A stretch of 64,000 bases of DNA from Enterococcus haemoperoxidus ATCC BAA-382 (GTDB taxonomy: Bacteria > Bacillota > Bacilli > Lactobacillales > Enterococcaceae), in NCBI RefSeq assembly GCF_000407165.1, contig NZ_KE136480.1, forward strand, positions 992,001 to 1,056,000, in the 5' to 3' direction. The notes beneath the pieces were generated by a model that was not told where the DNA came from, searched no databases, and worked only from the letters and a program-made list of their open reading frames with translations. Positions 8,826 to 17,433 of this stretch are shown piece after piece; position 1 is the first letter of the stretch, and each line of letters begins with the position of its first letter. A program made the translations under genes and the position numbers.

Positions 8826-10577
8826 TTGGGAAAAAATATATTTTTGACAATCGCCAAGGCATTTGTATTCTTCAGTGCTTTATTTCTAGTCAGTTTTTTT
8901 ACATCTACAAAGGTATATGGATCGGAAGAGGTTGCAACGATTCCTAAGAGTACAAATTATGTGTACGGATTAACATCTCCCGATGAACAGGACTTCACCG
9001 CTATTTATGCTTATGACATAAATGGATACGACCAAATAGCAAAATATTTCAAAAAAATAACTACGAAGGCTGGTAAAATAGCTGTTATAAAAAATGCTAA
9101 TAATCTAGGTGTTAGAGAAGATGGATTCTATTTTAAAGAAAATACAGGGATTAAAATGTATCATGTGGATTGGGACGGGATTATTCAAGAAACTTGGGAT
9201 GATCCTAGTTTGACTGGAAGTGCTCGGTCAGGTACTTTTCTTACAACTGGAAAATATGTTACTACATCAGATCAGTTAAGTAACAAAAAAAATGAACTCT
9301 ATATTTATGATATAAATTATCATATGCTGGAAAAAAAGGTTCCATTGACCAATAAAACTGATATACCTTTACCTGTCAGTAAGTTGAATAGTATGGGAGA
9401 TATCGTAGGTGATGCAGATGATTATTTATATGCCACTATTTCTGAGGCAAAATTATCTTCTACAACAGTGTTAAAAATAGATAGCAATAATGGGGATATA
9501 GTAGATATCTTACCTGTACCTGGATTACAGCATAGTCCAGCTATTGCTTTTATGGAAGATGGCCGATTATTACTTGCAGACAAGAATGATACAGGTGCTA
9601 TAGTCGATTTTTCAACTGGTCTTGTAACTTATACTGACAAGATAGGTGATAAATTACCTGCGATGGGCGGAACTCAATCACATGTTAGGGACTTTGCATC
9701 ACTGAATTTCCCTTCATTTAATGTTGAGTTATTTGCAATTAAGCAAGGCCCAGAGACAGCGGTCTATGGAGAAGAATATGAATATACAATTAAGGTTTCC
9801 AATACAGGGAATATTATGTCTTTACACAATACCTTGATAGATTCTCTATCTAATTACTTAGAGTATGTACCTAATTCAACTTTATTAAATGGGAATAAAG
9901 TTGTTGACGTAAATGGTACTAGTCAGATGTTTTTAGGCGGAATGAAAATTGAATCTCCAGGCGGTGTTGAGGGTGCAATTACCAAAGATAAGCCAGCGGT
10001 TATAACCTTTAAAGTAAAAGTGAAAGACACTGGTGATACAACAGTTGGGATTGATATTCCAAATATTGCCTACATCGCTAATACTAGTACTAATTTAGTG
10101 AGTACAAATAAGGTTATTACTAAAGTGCCTGGCATTCCTATATCAGAATATATATTAAATCTGTATATCAAACAGGAAGTGCTTAATAGTCGTTTAGATT
10201 TAGTTTCACCGTCAATTGGGTTTGCAGATGTCAAAAATAATTTCGATCAATATCAGTTGACGATTCCCTCGTATCTGAGCGATACGAATCAGGCTTTCAA
10301 GTTTGTTAAAATCAAAGTAGCTGATATGAATGATCCTTACAACGTTAGTATCAAGATACCTGAGTTCTATTCCTACGCAGGTTATCAACTAACAGCAACA
10401 AAATCGAATCATCTTGCTTCTAATAGAATGAAGACTCCAATTGAATCAATCGATCCTTCTAAAGGATTAGATCGTTGGCTAACAGTGTATATTGAACCTA
10501 AACTATTTGCCGATGCACCTCCATTTTATAGTTGGGATTATAAAAACAATGATTTTGGTAAGATAGGTATCGAGTAG
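8826..10577 (+). CDS. Secreted DUF11-type surface protein, TTG start, probable premature stop
   Basis: A 583-aa secreted protein beginning at TTG after AAGGAGGA (8811-8818). A signal peptide (about 1-33) precedes a region with repeated DxxLYAT- and MEDGRLLLAD-like strands, suggesting a beta-propeller. Around residues 300-430 lies a DUF11/conserved-repeat domain (YTIKVSNTG, LEYVPNSTLLNG, ITFKVKVKDTG), common in Gram-positive surface proteins. No sorting signal or TM helix ends it. The frame is open for 25 more codons beyond the TAG, so the C-terminus looks shortened by a nonsense change. It is the last gene of module A. Confidence 0.75.
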   Translation: MGKNIFLTIAKAFVFFSALFLVSFFTSTKVYGSEEVATIPKSTNYVYGLTSPDEQDFTAIYAYDINGYDQIAKYFKKITTKAGKIAVIKNANNLGVREDGFYFKENTGIKMYHVDWDGIIQETWDDPSLTGSARSGTFLTTGKYVTTSDQLSNKKNELYIYDINYHMLEKKVPLTNKTDIPLPVSKLNSMGDIVGDADDYLYATISEAKLSSTTVLKIDSNNGDIVDILPVPGLQHSPAIAFMEDGRLLLADKNDTGAIVDFSTGLVTYTDKIGDKLPAMGGTQSHVRDFASLNFPSFNVELFAIKQGPETAVYGEEYEYTIKVSNTGNIMSLHNTLIDSLSNYLEYVPNSTLLNGNKVVDVNGTSQMFLGGMKIESPGGVEGAITKDKPAVITFKVKVKDTGDTTVGIDIPNIAYIANTSTNLVSTNKVITKVPGIPISEYILNLYIKQEVLNSRLDLVSPSIGFADVKNNFDQYQLTIPSYLSDTNQAFKFVKIKVADMNDPYNVSIKIPEFYSYAGYQLTATKSNHLASNRMKTPIESIDPSKGLDRWLTVYIEPKLFADAPPFYSWDYKNNDFGKIGIE

Positions 10578-10655
10578 GTCGTTGAAAATGATCTGCCAGC
10601 TGAAGTATATCTAAAAAATTTAGACATGATTAGTATTGAAGGACTAAAACGCTAA
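10578..10655 (+). pseudogene. In-frame C-terminal remnant after a TAG stop
   Basis: After the TAG at 10575-10577 the same frame continues for 25 codons (VVENDLPAEVYLKNLDMISI and five more) to TAA at 10653-10655. The composition looks like ordinary protein (ENDLPAEVYLKNLD). This suggests a recent nonsense mutation, or less likely stop read-through. Confidence 0.5.
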
Positions 10656-10726
10656 TGCTAATAGACGAATATGATTGAAGTTAGATTGATTCTAATTAAT
10701 TTTTTTATCGTATATTCGAATTTTAT

Positions 10727-10770
10727 GTGACTGGGATAATGCTCTTAGCGTTATCCCAGTCACTTTTTTT
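10727..10770 (+). terminator. Strong terminator closing module A
   Basis: A 13-bp stem, GTGACTGGGATAA (10727-10739) with TTATCCCAGTCAC (10751-10763), is followed by seven T. The arm and flanking TTTTATGTGA resemble the terminator at 62940, suggesting a repeated terminator cassette. Confidence 0.92.
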
Positions 10771-10833
10771 AAGTAATATAACTACAATAGGATACAGAGT
10801 GAATAATAGCTTATCTAACTATCGTAATACCAA

Positions 10834-10898
10834 ATTTCAAAAAAAACGGAAAAATAAGTATTTTTTGTAATTGTTATTTAAATTTAAAAGATATAATT
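10834..10898 (+). promoter_or_regulatory. Promoter block conserved between the two module regulators (copy 2)
   Basis: The block repeats the one at 3458: TTTCAAAAAAAACGG, then an A/T stretch, TTTTTTGTAATT and AAAAGATATAATT. TATAAT lies at 10892-10897, again with a poor -35 (AATTGT). Conservation outside coding sequence between two paralogous loci points to a shared activator. The rest of 10656-10956 shows only the terminator. Confidence 0.55.
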
Positions 10899-10956
10899 GT
10901 GTAATGAAAACAAAGAAGTTGGGGTAAGCAAAACTAAAAATAGAAAGGAAAATGAT

Positions 10957-11679
10957 ATGTACAACATAGGAATCATACAAGAAAAAGAACAAAAAGTTAA
11001 TACATATTCTGGAAACTTAAATATGAAGACGTATCGTTTATATTCTTTAAAAAATGAAGATGTTTTTAAAGAAGCTTTAAAAATGGATGCGTTGATAATT
11101 GAAGAGTCGACAGCTGTGGATTTAAAAGGGACTTGTGAATTAATTCTAGAACTCAGACGTAATTTTAAATCATTGATTTGGATCATGTGTAAAAGAATGT
11201 CTCAAACCAATAAGATTGTATATCTTCAGTTAGGGGCTGATGGAGTATCTGGTGAAGAAGAACAGGAAGAAGCGATTCTTCAATTTTCAAATATATTAAA
11301 TAGAATAAAAAACGAACGTGAAAATTTAGACGAAACAGTGACTTATGGACAAGAGAAGGTAAATAATAGGCATCTGGAGTTGGTTCAAAATAATTTAAGT
11401 ATTATTTTGGCAGGCAAAGAGATTAGTCTTACTAGATTGGAATTTCAAACGATCACATTCTTATTAGAACACATTGGAAAAGCAGTCACGTATGAAGAAC
11501 TTTATAAGAACGTTTGGCAAAATGATTTTGGTAATGAGAAAAAAGGGACGAAACAATATCGAATTAGTAATTTGATTTTCCTTTTGCGCAAGAAATTAGA
11601 AATAGATCCAGCTCAACCAAGTTATATTAAAACAATTCGTTCGAAAGGGTACATGTTTGTTGATGGTAACAAAGTTTAG
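10957..11679 (+). CDS. OmpR/PhoB-type winged-helix regulator, paralogue (module B)
   Basis: A 240-aa paralogue of the 3631 protein, nearly collinear: MYNIGII start, MDALIIEES, a CELILELRR segment, YLQLGADGV, then the C-terminal winged helix (ISLTRLEFQTITFLLEHIG, VTYEELYKNVW, YIKTIRSKGYMF). The frame is open upstream to 10897, but the ATG at 10957 has GAAAGGA and matches the paralogue's start. It precedes the WxL module as its sister precedes the SipW/TasA-like module. No partner kinase is visible. Confidence 0.8.
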   Translation: MYNIGIIQEKEQKVNTYSGNLNMKTYRLYSLKNEDVFKEALKMDALIIEESTAVDLKGTCELILELRRNFKSLIWIMCKRMSQTNKIVYLQLGADGVSGEEEQEEAILQFSNILNRIKNERENLDETVTYGQEKVNNRHLELVQNNLSIILAGKEISLTRLEFQTITFLLEHIGKAVTYEELYKNVWQNDFGNEKKGTKQYRISNLIFLLRKKLEIDPAQPSYIKTIRSKGYMFVDGNKV

Positions 11680-11865
11680 GCAAAATATGTTATGGCAGTT
11701 GGTTTATGAAATACATAAGTGAGAGTTTTGGAAATAAAGTTGATTTCCTTTTTTCATTGATATAGCCCAACAATTATCTAGTTTTATTGAGACTATACAA
11801 GAAAAAATCGAAATAAATGTGTTTTACTTTGAAATACAAAAGACTAGCAAGAAAGGAGGAAAAAG

Positions 11866-14800
11866 ATGAAAAATAAAAAGATATGTTTTTTAAGTAGCTT
11901 AATCGTCCTTTCAGGGATGATACTAGGTTCGCATACTGCTAAAGCTGAAGTTCCAACATGGCCAGATTGGGACGGTAATCCGAAAACAGGATGGCAAAAA
12001 GTTGCAGATCCTGTTAGAACAGATATCACTTCGTGGCTCAATAATCCAGATAAAAATATCATAGTTGGTGACAAGAACAAGGCGCTAGCAACTGTTGCTA
12101 CAGGTTTTTCTCCTGGTGGAGTTAAAAGAGCTACTGCTTATCCCTCGGAAGATACCTATTTTCTGAGAAGGAGAGTGGATATACCATTCATAGAGTTTTT
12201 GCCTAAAAGTGTTGGATTAAATTTAGGAATACCATACAAACGAGCATCTTTAGGAAGAAACGTTGACTTAGGGCAAAGTGGGGCTGTAAGACCTGCTTGG
12301 AATCTTAATTTAAAATCTTTAGGGTTAGTTTTTGCTGTAGAGGACGATGTTAGTACAATTCAAGAAGCTTCGATGGGAAAAATTACGAAGTACGATCTAT
12401 CACCAGAGGAGCCGACAATAGATCGTACAACATTTAAGGTCTATACAAAGGAGGTATCCAGAGTTAATTTAGTCAATGGCTTTACGATGACTGCATTAAA
12501 ATATTTATATGAAGTGACTATTAAAGATAGGCAAGGAGATTCTTATCGTGTTCAAGTTGACCAATCTTATTTTCCTTCAAAAGATGGACGAGTAAGGGTA
12601 AGCTTTGATATTAAAAATATCGGTGATAAGGTGATTCCTAAATTGATGGTTGGGTATAATTATACACCAGAAGTGAAATTTACTAACTATAATATCAATA
12701 ATACTCCGAGTGGTTCTGGTATCCCTGGTACAGTCAAATATTTAGGGAAAAATTTGGGTGTTTACGCTGTTGATGGCGAAGGAATCTATCGAGCAGAAAT
12801 TTATCCAACCTTTGATAGATATGGAGCGGATAGTTGGGCAGTTTGGGCAGAACCATTTATTGGTACTTATGGAATGGGCAGCCGAGACAGTTCTGTTTTT
12901 ATGAAAGGATTTGATGATCCAAGCAATTTGTTTTCTAAAGGACAAGAAGATAAGGGAATAGTCAAAGATACGCCTATTAATGATGAGCCCAAAACGAATG
13001 TTGAAGGTGGTTCCGATACAACCATAAGTATGAAGTGGAATCCTCAAGATCTAGCAGTTGGAGACACGAGAAATACGGCATGGATATATGGTTCAGAGAT
13101 CAAGGATATTTATCCGCTTTTGAACCTAATTGATGAGGATCGAAAATATGCTGTAGCAAAAGATGGGGAAGCTAATGCAATCCTTAGAGGAACTTGGAGA
13201 ACTTATGAAACCATTACTGGAGCGATCAAATATACAATCGATGATGGAGAAGAACATTCACTACATGTTCATTACGATTCAGAAAATGATATGGGGAGTA
13301 TAGAACTTTTTGAGATTCCTTTAACGTTTAAACCGACAGCTAATCATACAGTGAAGATTTACATGGAAGATGCTGAGAAACGTAAGACTGATATTAAAAC
13401 AATTGTCTACTCGTTTGACTATCCTGAACCAAAGATTAAGGGGACATCATCAATCAAGGTCAATAATAAAGTTAGCAATAAAATAGCAATTGGCGGAGAA
13501 TTTACCTACAACATGAATTTAGCAATGCAGACGCCGTATTCGAAACTATTTGGCAACAAAGCTTCAATCCCAATTAATACCACAATCATTGATCCTACAT
13601 CACTGAAGGATATTTCAATTACTGATGGGAATAAAGTAGTTAAAGGAATGTTCAATTCTATTGGAAAGACGTTAGATTTTACTTTTGACGATGACATTCT
13701 TGCAGATAGTTCATTACAAGCTCAATTTACTGGAAAAATTATTGATTCTGACTCTTTAATTGGAGAGAGCTTGGTTATAACTCCGAGTGAAGTAATAGGC
13801 AAATCAGGTGTTGAAACTGATTTTAAAGATTATTCGATGCCGATAGCTGATCTACCACAAGCGACAGCAACGATCGTCTCTAAAGTATCAGCAATCAATA
13901 TACGTTATTTAATAGAAGGAACAACTACGCCGCTAGGAGATGAACTGTCAAAGGAAGGCTTGATTGGTAGCTCAGACAGTATTCCATCCAAAGTTTTTAC
14001 AGGCTATCTATTAAGTAAAATCATGATTGATGGTGTTGAACAAAGGCCATTGACTGATCCAGTTGCAATCGAATACGGTGAGATCGCAGAAGTGATTTTT
14101 TATTATCAAGTAAAGCCAGTTTTGGAAACAAGTTTAGCAATTTCTTTACCAGAAATTTCAGAAGGTGGAAAGGTAACATTTACATCAACCTTTAAAAATA
14201 CTGCGACAGCACCATCATATTTAACGGATGTACTGTATGAAACGACAGAAGCATTCCCTAAAAATGTCACTGTTGATTTAGACAGTGTAAAACTGAATGG
14301 GCAGCATTTGGAAGCTAAGGCAGCTGTTGTTGATAATGGTGGTAAATTAAAGGTCAATTTAGGGGAATTAGAATCAGGTGATGAATACACACTAACGTAT
14401 GATGTTGTTTCTACAATTACTACACCACCATTAGCAAACGTTTTAGAAGTCAAGCAAGCCTATATACTTAGCGGGAAATCGGCAGATAAAGCCACTGTTA
14501 CAGCTAGCTCTGGAGAAGTAAAAACATTCACAATAAAACCAAGAGTTGCAGATATCGCTGTGCAGCATTTAGAAGAAGAGACAGAAACTGAACTTGCACA
14601 GGAACAACTAAAACAGGGCGTTATTGGTGAAGAAACTACGTTTAATGCAAATACAATTAAAGGATATGTACTAAGCAAAGTCATTATTGATAGTGACGAA
14701 CAACCACTTTCAAGCGTTGTTAAAGTGAAGTATGGTGAACATTCTACTGTCCGATTTTACTACAAAGGAGTTCTAGAGTTTTCTTCCGTTCCAAGTACAA

Positions 14801-15192
14801 TGAACTTCGGAACGAAAGCATTGGATGGTAATGAAATTAGAGTGAACCAACCAAGCTATGATGCTCCTTTAGTCGTTAGCGACAGCCGTTCTGATAAAAA
14901 ATCATGGACGCTAAAAGCGAAAATAACAACACCTTTAACCAATGAAAATGGCAAGATTATTGTAGGAGCAATCCGCTATAAGAGCCCTGAAAGTGATGAG
15001 TTCCTATTAAATGAGGGAACACAAACGTTATTGACGGCTTCAAACACTGAAACTTATGATATTAGTGCAACTTGGGGTGCTTTAAAAGACAGCCCTGGTT
15101 TCAAATTTGAATTACCAGCAGTCAAAGTAAAAGAGTTAGGTAAGTACAAAGGAATGATCGAATATTCCTTAGAAGATACCTACAAGCCATAA
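11866..15192 (+). CDS. Large secreted MucBP/WxL surface protein (1108 aa)
   Basis: A signal peptide ends near AKAE (about residue 28). The N-terminal 450 residues have no family I recognise. Two MucBP-like repeats (about 674-748 and 893-965, each a strand IRYL/VQHL-type followed by YLLSK/YVLSK and FYYQ/FYYK) flank a DUF11-like segment (about 750-890). The C-terminal 140 residues are a WxL domain with W-T-L in SWTLKA (about residue 1013). The usual second motif near the end reads MIEYSLEDT, with Tyr where Trp is normal. WxL domains bind peptidoglycan non-covalently. AAAGGAGG precedes the start. MucBP repeats suggest glycoprotein or mucin contact, which is inference. Confidence 0.85.
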   Translation: MKNKKICFLSSLIVLSGMILGSHTAKAEVPTWPDWDGNPKTGWQKVADPVRTDITSWLNNPDKNIIVGDKNKALATVATGFSPGGVKRATAYPSEDTYFLRRRVDIPFIEFLPKSVGLNLGIPYKRASLGRNVDLGQSGAVRPAWNLNLKSLGLVFAVEDDVSTIQEASMGKITKYDLSPEEPTIDRTTFKVYTKEVSRVNLVNGFTMTALKYLYEVTIKDRQGDSYRVQVDQSYFPSKDGRVRVSFDIKNIGDKVIPKLMVGYNYTPEVKFTNYNINNTPSGSGIPGTVKYLGKNLGVYAVDGEGIYRAEIYPTFDRYGADSWAVWAEPFIGTYGMGSRDSSVFMKGFDDPSNLFSKGQEDKGIVKDTPINDEPKTNVEGGSDTTISMKWNPQDLAVGDTRNTAWIYGSEIKDIYPLLNLIDEDRKYAVAKDGEANAILRGTWRTYETITGAIKYTIDDGEEHSLHVHYDSENDMGSIELFEIPLTFKPTANHTVKIYMEDAEKRKTDIKTIVYSFDYPEPKIKGTSSIKVNNKVSNKIAIGGEFTYNMNLAMQTPYSKLFGNKASIPINTTIIDPTSLKDISITDGNKVVKGMFNSIGKTLDFTFDDDILADSSLQAQFTGKIIDSDSLIGESLVITPSEVIGKSGVETDFKDYSMPIADLPQATATIVSKVSAINIRYLIEGTTTPLGDELSKEGLIGSSDSIPSKVFTGYLLSKIMIDGVEQRPLTDPVAIEYGEIAEVIFYYQVKPVLETSLAISLPEISEGGKVTFTSTFKNTATAPSYLTDVLYETTEAFPKNVTVDLDSVKLNGQHLEAKAAVVDNGGKLKVNLGELESGDEYTLTYDVVSTITTPPLANVLEVKQAYILSGKSADKATVTASSGEVKTFTIKPRVADIAVQHLEEETETELAQEQLKQGVIGEETTFNANTIKGYVLSKVIIDSDEQPLSSVVKVKYGEHSTVRFYYKGVLEFSSVPSTMNFGTKALDGNEIRVNQPSYDAPLVVSDSRSDKKSWTLKAKITTPLTNENGKIIVGAIRYKSPESDEFLLNEGTQTLLTASNTETYDISATWGALKDSPGFKFELPAVKVKELGKYKGMIEYSLEDTYKP

Positions 15193-15203
15193 CGGAGGAG
15201 AAA

Positions 15204-15584
15204 ATGAAAAATAAATCATTTTATATACGAGTAGTAACCTCTGTGTTTTTCTTAGGAATGTTAAGTATGATGGGTATTCAAGCAGTAGCACAAGAAAATG
15301 GTGGTGCTATCGGAACTAAAGGGGAAATTATTCTTCAAGAAGAAACCGCCCCATCATCAGAAACGTCAGCAAGTACAACGGATACGGCAAGTGTTACTAC
15401 AAAATCAGGTCCTTCAGGAATAGCATCAAGCAAATCTAAACCCAGAGGTAGGTATCCATCTACCGGTGAATTAGCAAGAACAAGTTTATCTATTGCTGGT
15501 CTAATCTCACTGATTGCAGCTTTACTTCTATTTATTTGGAAGCGAAAAAGCAAAAGGAAAGGGGTTAAGGAGGATGAAGTATAA
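15204..15584 (+). CDS. Small PSTG-anchored wall protein
   Basis: A 126-aa protein with signal peptide (about 1-30), a Ser/Thr-rich linker (SSETSASTTDTASVTT), then the sorting signal RYPSTGELA, a hydrophobic helix (about 90-110) and the basic tail WKRKSKRKG. YPSTG is a variant LPxTG, likely a sortase substrate. Small sortase-anchored proteins of this kind are usual in WxL operons. It starts 12 bases after the large WxL gene and overlaps the next gene. Confidence 0.82.
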   Translation: MKNKSFYIRVVTSVFFLGMLSMMGIQAVAQENGGAIGTKGEIILQEETAPSSETSASTTDTASVTTKSGPSGIASSKSKPRGRYPSTGELARTSLSIAGLISLIAALLLFIWKRKSKRKGVKEDEV

Positions 15585-16377
15585 GCTAATTAATACAGCG
15601 CTAGTACTTTTATTGGGAAGTTGTAGTTTTTCACAAGTATACTGGGCACAAGAGTCAAAGTTAGGGACAGGTGATATTGAGTTCTCAGGAAAAGAAGATC
15701 CCAATCTGAAAATTAGACATCCAGAAACATTAGAAGATGCTGATCCAGGTGTTATTGCTAGTACTATAGGTGCTTTGAGAATTGATTTTGCTCCACAATT
15801 GTCTTTCGATATAGGCGATATTTCTAAAAAAGATGCTAAGTATTTAGTAAATGCCCAGCTATATAAAGGTGAGATGAAACCGAGTGGGAATTTTGTTCAG
15901 GTGTCAGATTATCGTGGGAGTACAACTGGTTGGAAATTACAAGTACGTCAAGAAAATCAATTTCAGAAAAGTGATCGGCCGGAAAATCAATTAAATGGTG
16001 CAGTACTTTCCTTTGATAAAGCGTGGACGAATACTTCGGCAGAAAATCCCAGTGATGCACCTTTGGTTTCTAAAGAGATTGTTCAAATGAACAATATTGG
16101 TGATACATACACCCTTGCCGATGCTACGGTTAAACATAGTGCTGGAGCTGGCACTTGGAACATTGTATTTGGTGCATCAAAAGATAATATCAACGACCAG
16201 GATGCAACATTAAGTCCGCGTTTAAATAAAAATGGGAAAGTAATGACTGACCCGGACTTCAATAATCAAGAAGTCTACATGAATAGTGCCATCAATTTAT
16301 CCATCCCCGGCGAAACTAAAAAGGTACCGGGAACTTATTCAACGGTGTTAACTTGGATTATAGCCGAGTTGCCATAG
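15574..16377 (+). CDS. WxL-domain secreted protein (267 aa)
   Basis: A signal peptide (about 1-26) is followed by GTGDIEFSG, a typical WxL-protein opening. The first WxL motif is GWKLQV (about residue 119), the second is VLTWIIAELP at the C-terminus. The whole mature protein is one WxL domain, so it should coat peptidoglycan and pair with the DUF916 protein at 17434. ATG 15574 overlaps the upstream gene by 11 bases; AAAGGGG at 15558-15564 is the usable ribosome site, since the AAGGAGG beside the ATG is too close. Confidence 0.88.
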   Translation: MKYKLINTALVLLLGSCSFSQVYWAQESKLGTGDIEFSGKEDPNLKIRHPETLEDADPGVIASTIGALRIDFAPQLSFDIGDISKKDAKYLVNAQLYKGEMKPSGNFVQVSDYRGSTTGWKLQVRQENQFQKSDRPENQLNGAVLSFDKAWTNTSAENPSDAPLVSKEIVQMNNIGDTYTLADATVKHSAGAGTWNIVFGASKDNINDQDATLSPRLNKNGKVMTDPDFNNQEVYMNSAINLSIPGETKKVPGTYSTVLTWIIAELP

Positions 16378-16409
16378 ATCAAACACACATAAAATAGGAG
16401 GAAACACAA

Positions 16410-17249
16410 ATGAAATTAACACACAAATTATGCGGCGCTGCATTATTAGCAGTAGCTGGGGTAGCAGTAGCTCTACCGAACAACACGAAAGCAACAGATG
16501 GTGACCCTCGTTCTGCAGGAGCGGATATCGAATTTACTTCAACTGAGATCACTGCAGAAAAACCTGATCCAAACCACAGTGGTTCTGGTGATGGCGTTCC
16601 TGGAAATAGCTCAGATCTTCCTTGGACAGATGCTAAAGGGTTCGGGGTTTCTGCTGTAACACGTTTAGAATTCAGTAAACACGCAATTGTACAAGATGGT
16701 AAAGATCAACCTTACCAAGCTAAAAAATGGGTATCAACTGACGAAGCTGGTGAAGCGATTGAAAATGCTAACTTTGTTTCATTTGAAGATCTACGTGTCA
16801 TTGATGATCACAGCTACAAAATCACTGCAAAAATTGCAAAACCATTTACAAACTCAAGAAAAGCTGCTAATGGCAAAGACGTATCCTACACATTAGATGG
16901 GACAACCTTGGCATATAGTAATATGACTTTGAGCTCAACAAATGGTGCTCCAGCTGAGGCATATCCAACAACTGGGTTACAAGAAGGCGCTACTTTATCA
17001 TATGATAAGACAACTGGAGGAGCTCCAGTTGTAATGTTAGATAACACCAACACAGCAAGCTTAGACCAATATGAAAAAGGTGCTGGTAAATATAACCTGT
17101 ACTTTGGTCAATATGGTTCAACAGAAAAAGACCCAGAAAAATCAGTTTTATTAACAATTCCAACAAGCAAAAATATTATGCAAGAAGGTAAATATAGCGG
17201 AGTTGTTGAATGGACAATGGCATCAATTCCAACAACTCCTAAAGGGTAA
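16410..17249 (+). CDS. Divergent WxL-family secreted protein (279 aa)
   Basis: A signal peptide (about 1-28, ending near NTKATDG) is followed by SAGADIEFTSTEI, the usual opening of short WxL proteins. The body follows the WxL layout, but the first motif is SYKITA (about residue 135), with Tyr for Trp. The second, GVVEWTMASIP at the end, keeps Trp. AGGAGG lies at 16397-16402. It follows the canonical WxL gene by 32 bases, suggesting duplication and divergence. Confidence 0.82.
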   Translation: MKLTHKLCGAALLAVAGVAVALPNNTKATDGDPRSAGADIEFTSTEITAEKPDPNHSGSGDGVPGNSSDLPWTDAKGFGVSAVTRLEFSKHAIVQDGKDQPYQAKKWVSTDEAGEAIENANFVSFEDLRVIDDHSYKITAKIAKPFTNSRKAANGKDVSYTLDGTTLAYSNMTLSSTNGAPAEAYPTTGLQEGATLSYDKTTGGAPVVMLDNTNTASLDQYEKGAGKYNLYFGQYGSTEKDPEKSVLLTIPTSKNIMQEGKYSGVVEWTMASIPTTPKG

Positions 17250-17255
17250 TTAATC

Positions 17256-17401
17256 CTCAATATCGATTTTATTGAGAAAAAGGAACAAAAAAGCAAGGTG
17301 AGTCAAGGGAAAACTAACTAGTTTTACCCTTGACTAAAAATCAAATATTGACTGGAAAAGTCTAGTTTTTCCAAATAGTTGACTCGAAGTCTGTCGCCTT
17401 G
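17256..17401 (+). other. Structured intergenic region with nested inverted repeats
   Basis: Four pairings are visible. CTCAATA (17256-17262) pairs with TATTGAG (17270-17276). AGTCAAGGGAAAACT (17301-17315) pairs with AGTTTTACCCTTGACT (17320-17335) apart from one bulged A. TGGAAAA (17353-17359) pairs with TTTTCCA (17367-17373). An outer pairing joins CAAGG and GAGTCAA (17294-17306) to TTGACTC and CCTTG (17379-17401). The outer helix competes with the second hairpin, so alternative folds are possible. No T-run follows, so these are not simple terminators. It lies between the WxL and DUF916 genes. Confidence 0.5.
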
Positions 17402-17433
17402 TTTTATCGCAAGTAAGAAAGGTTAGAATAAGA

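Noticed and set aside
13506-14684. Several 60-115-codon minus-strand frames inside the large WxL gene
   Set aside because: They are shadows of a well-supported 1108-codon gene and lack ribosome sites.
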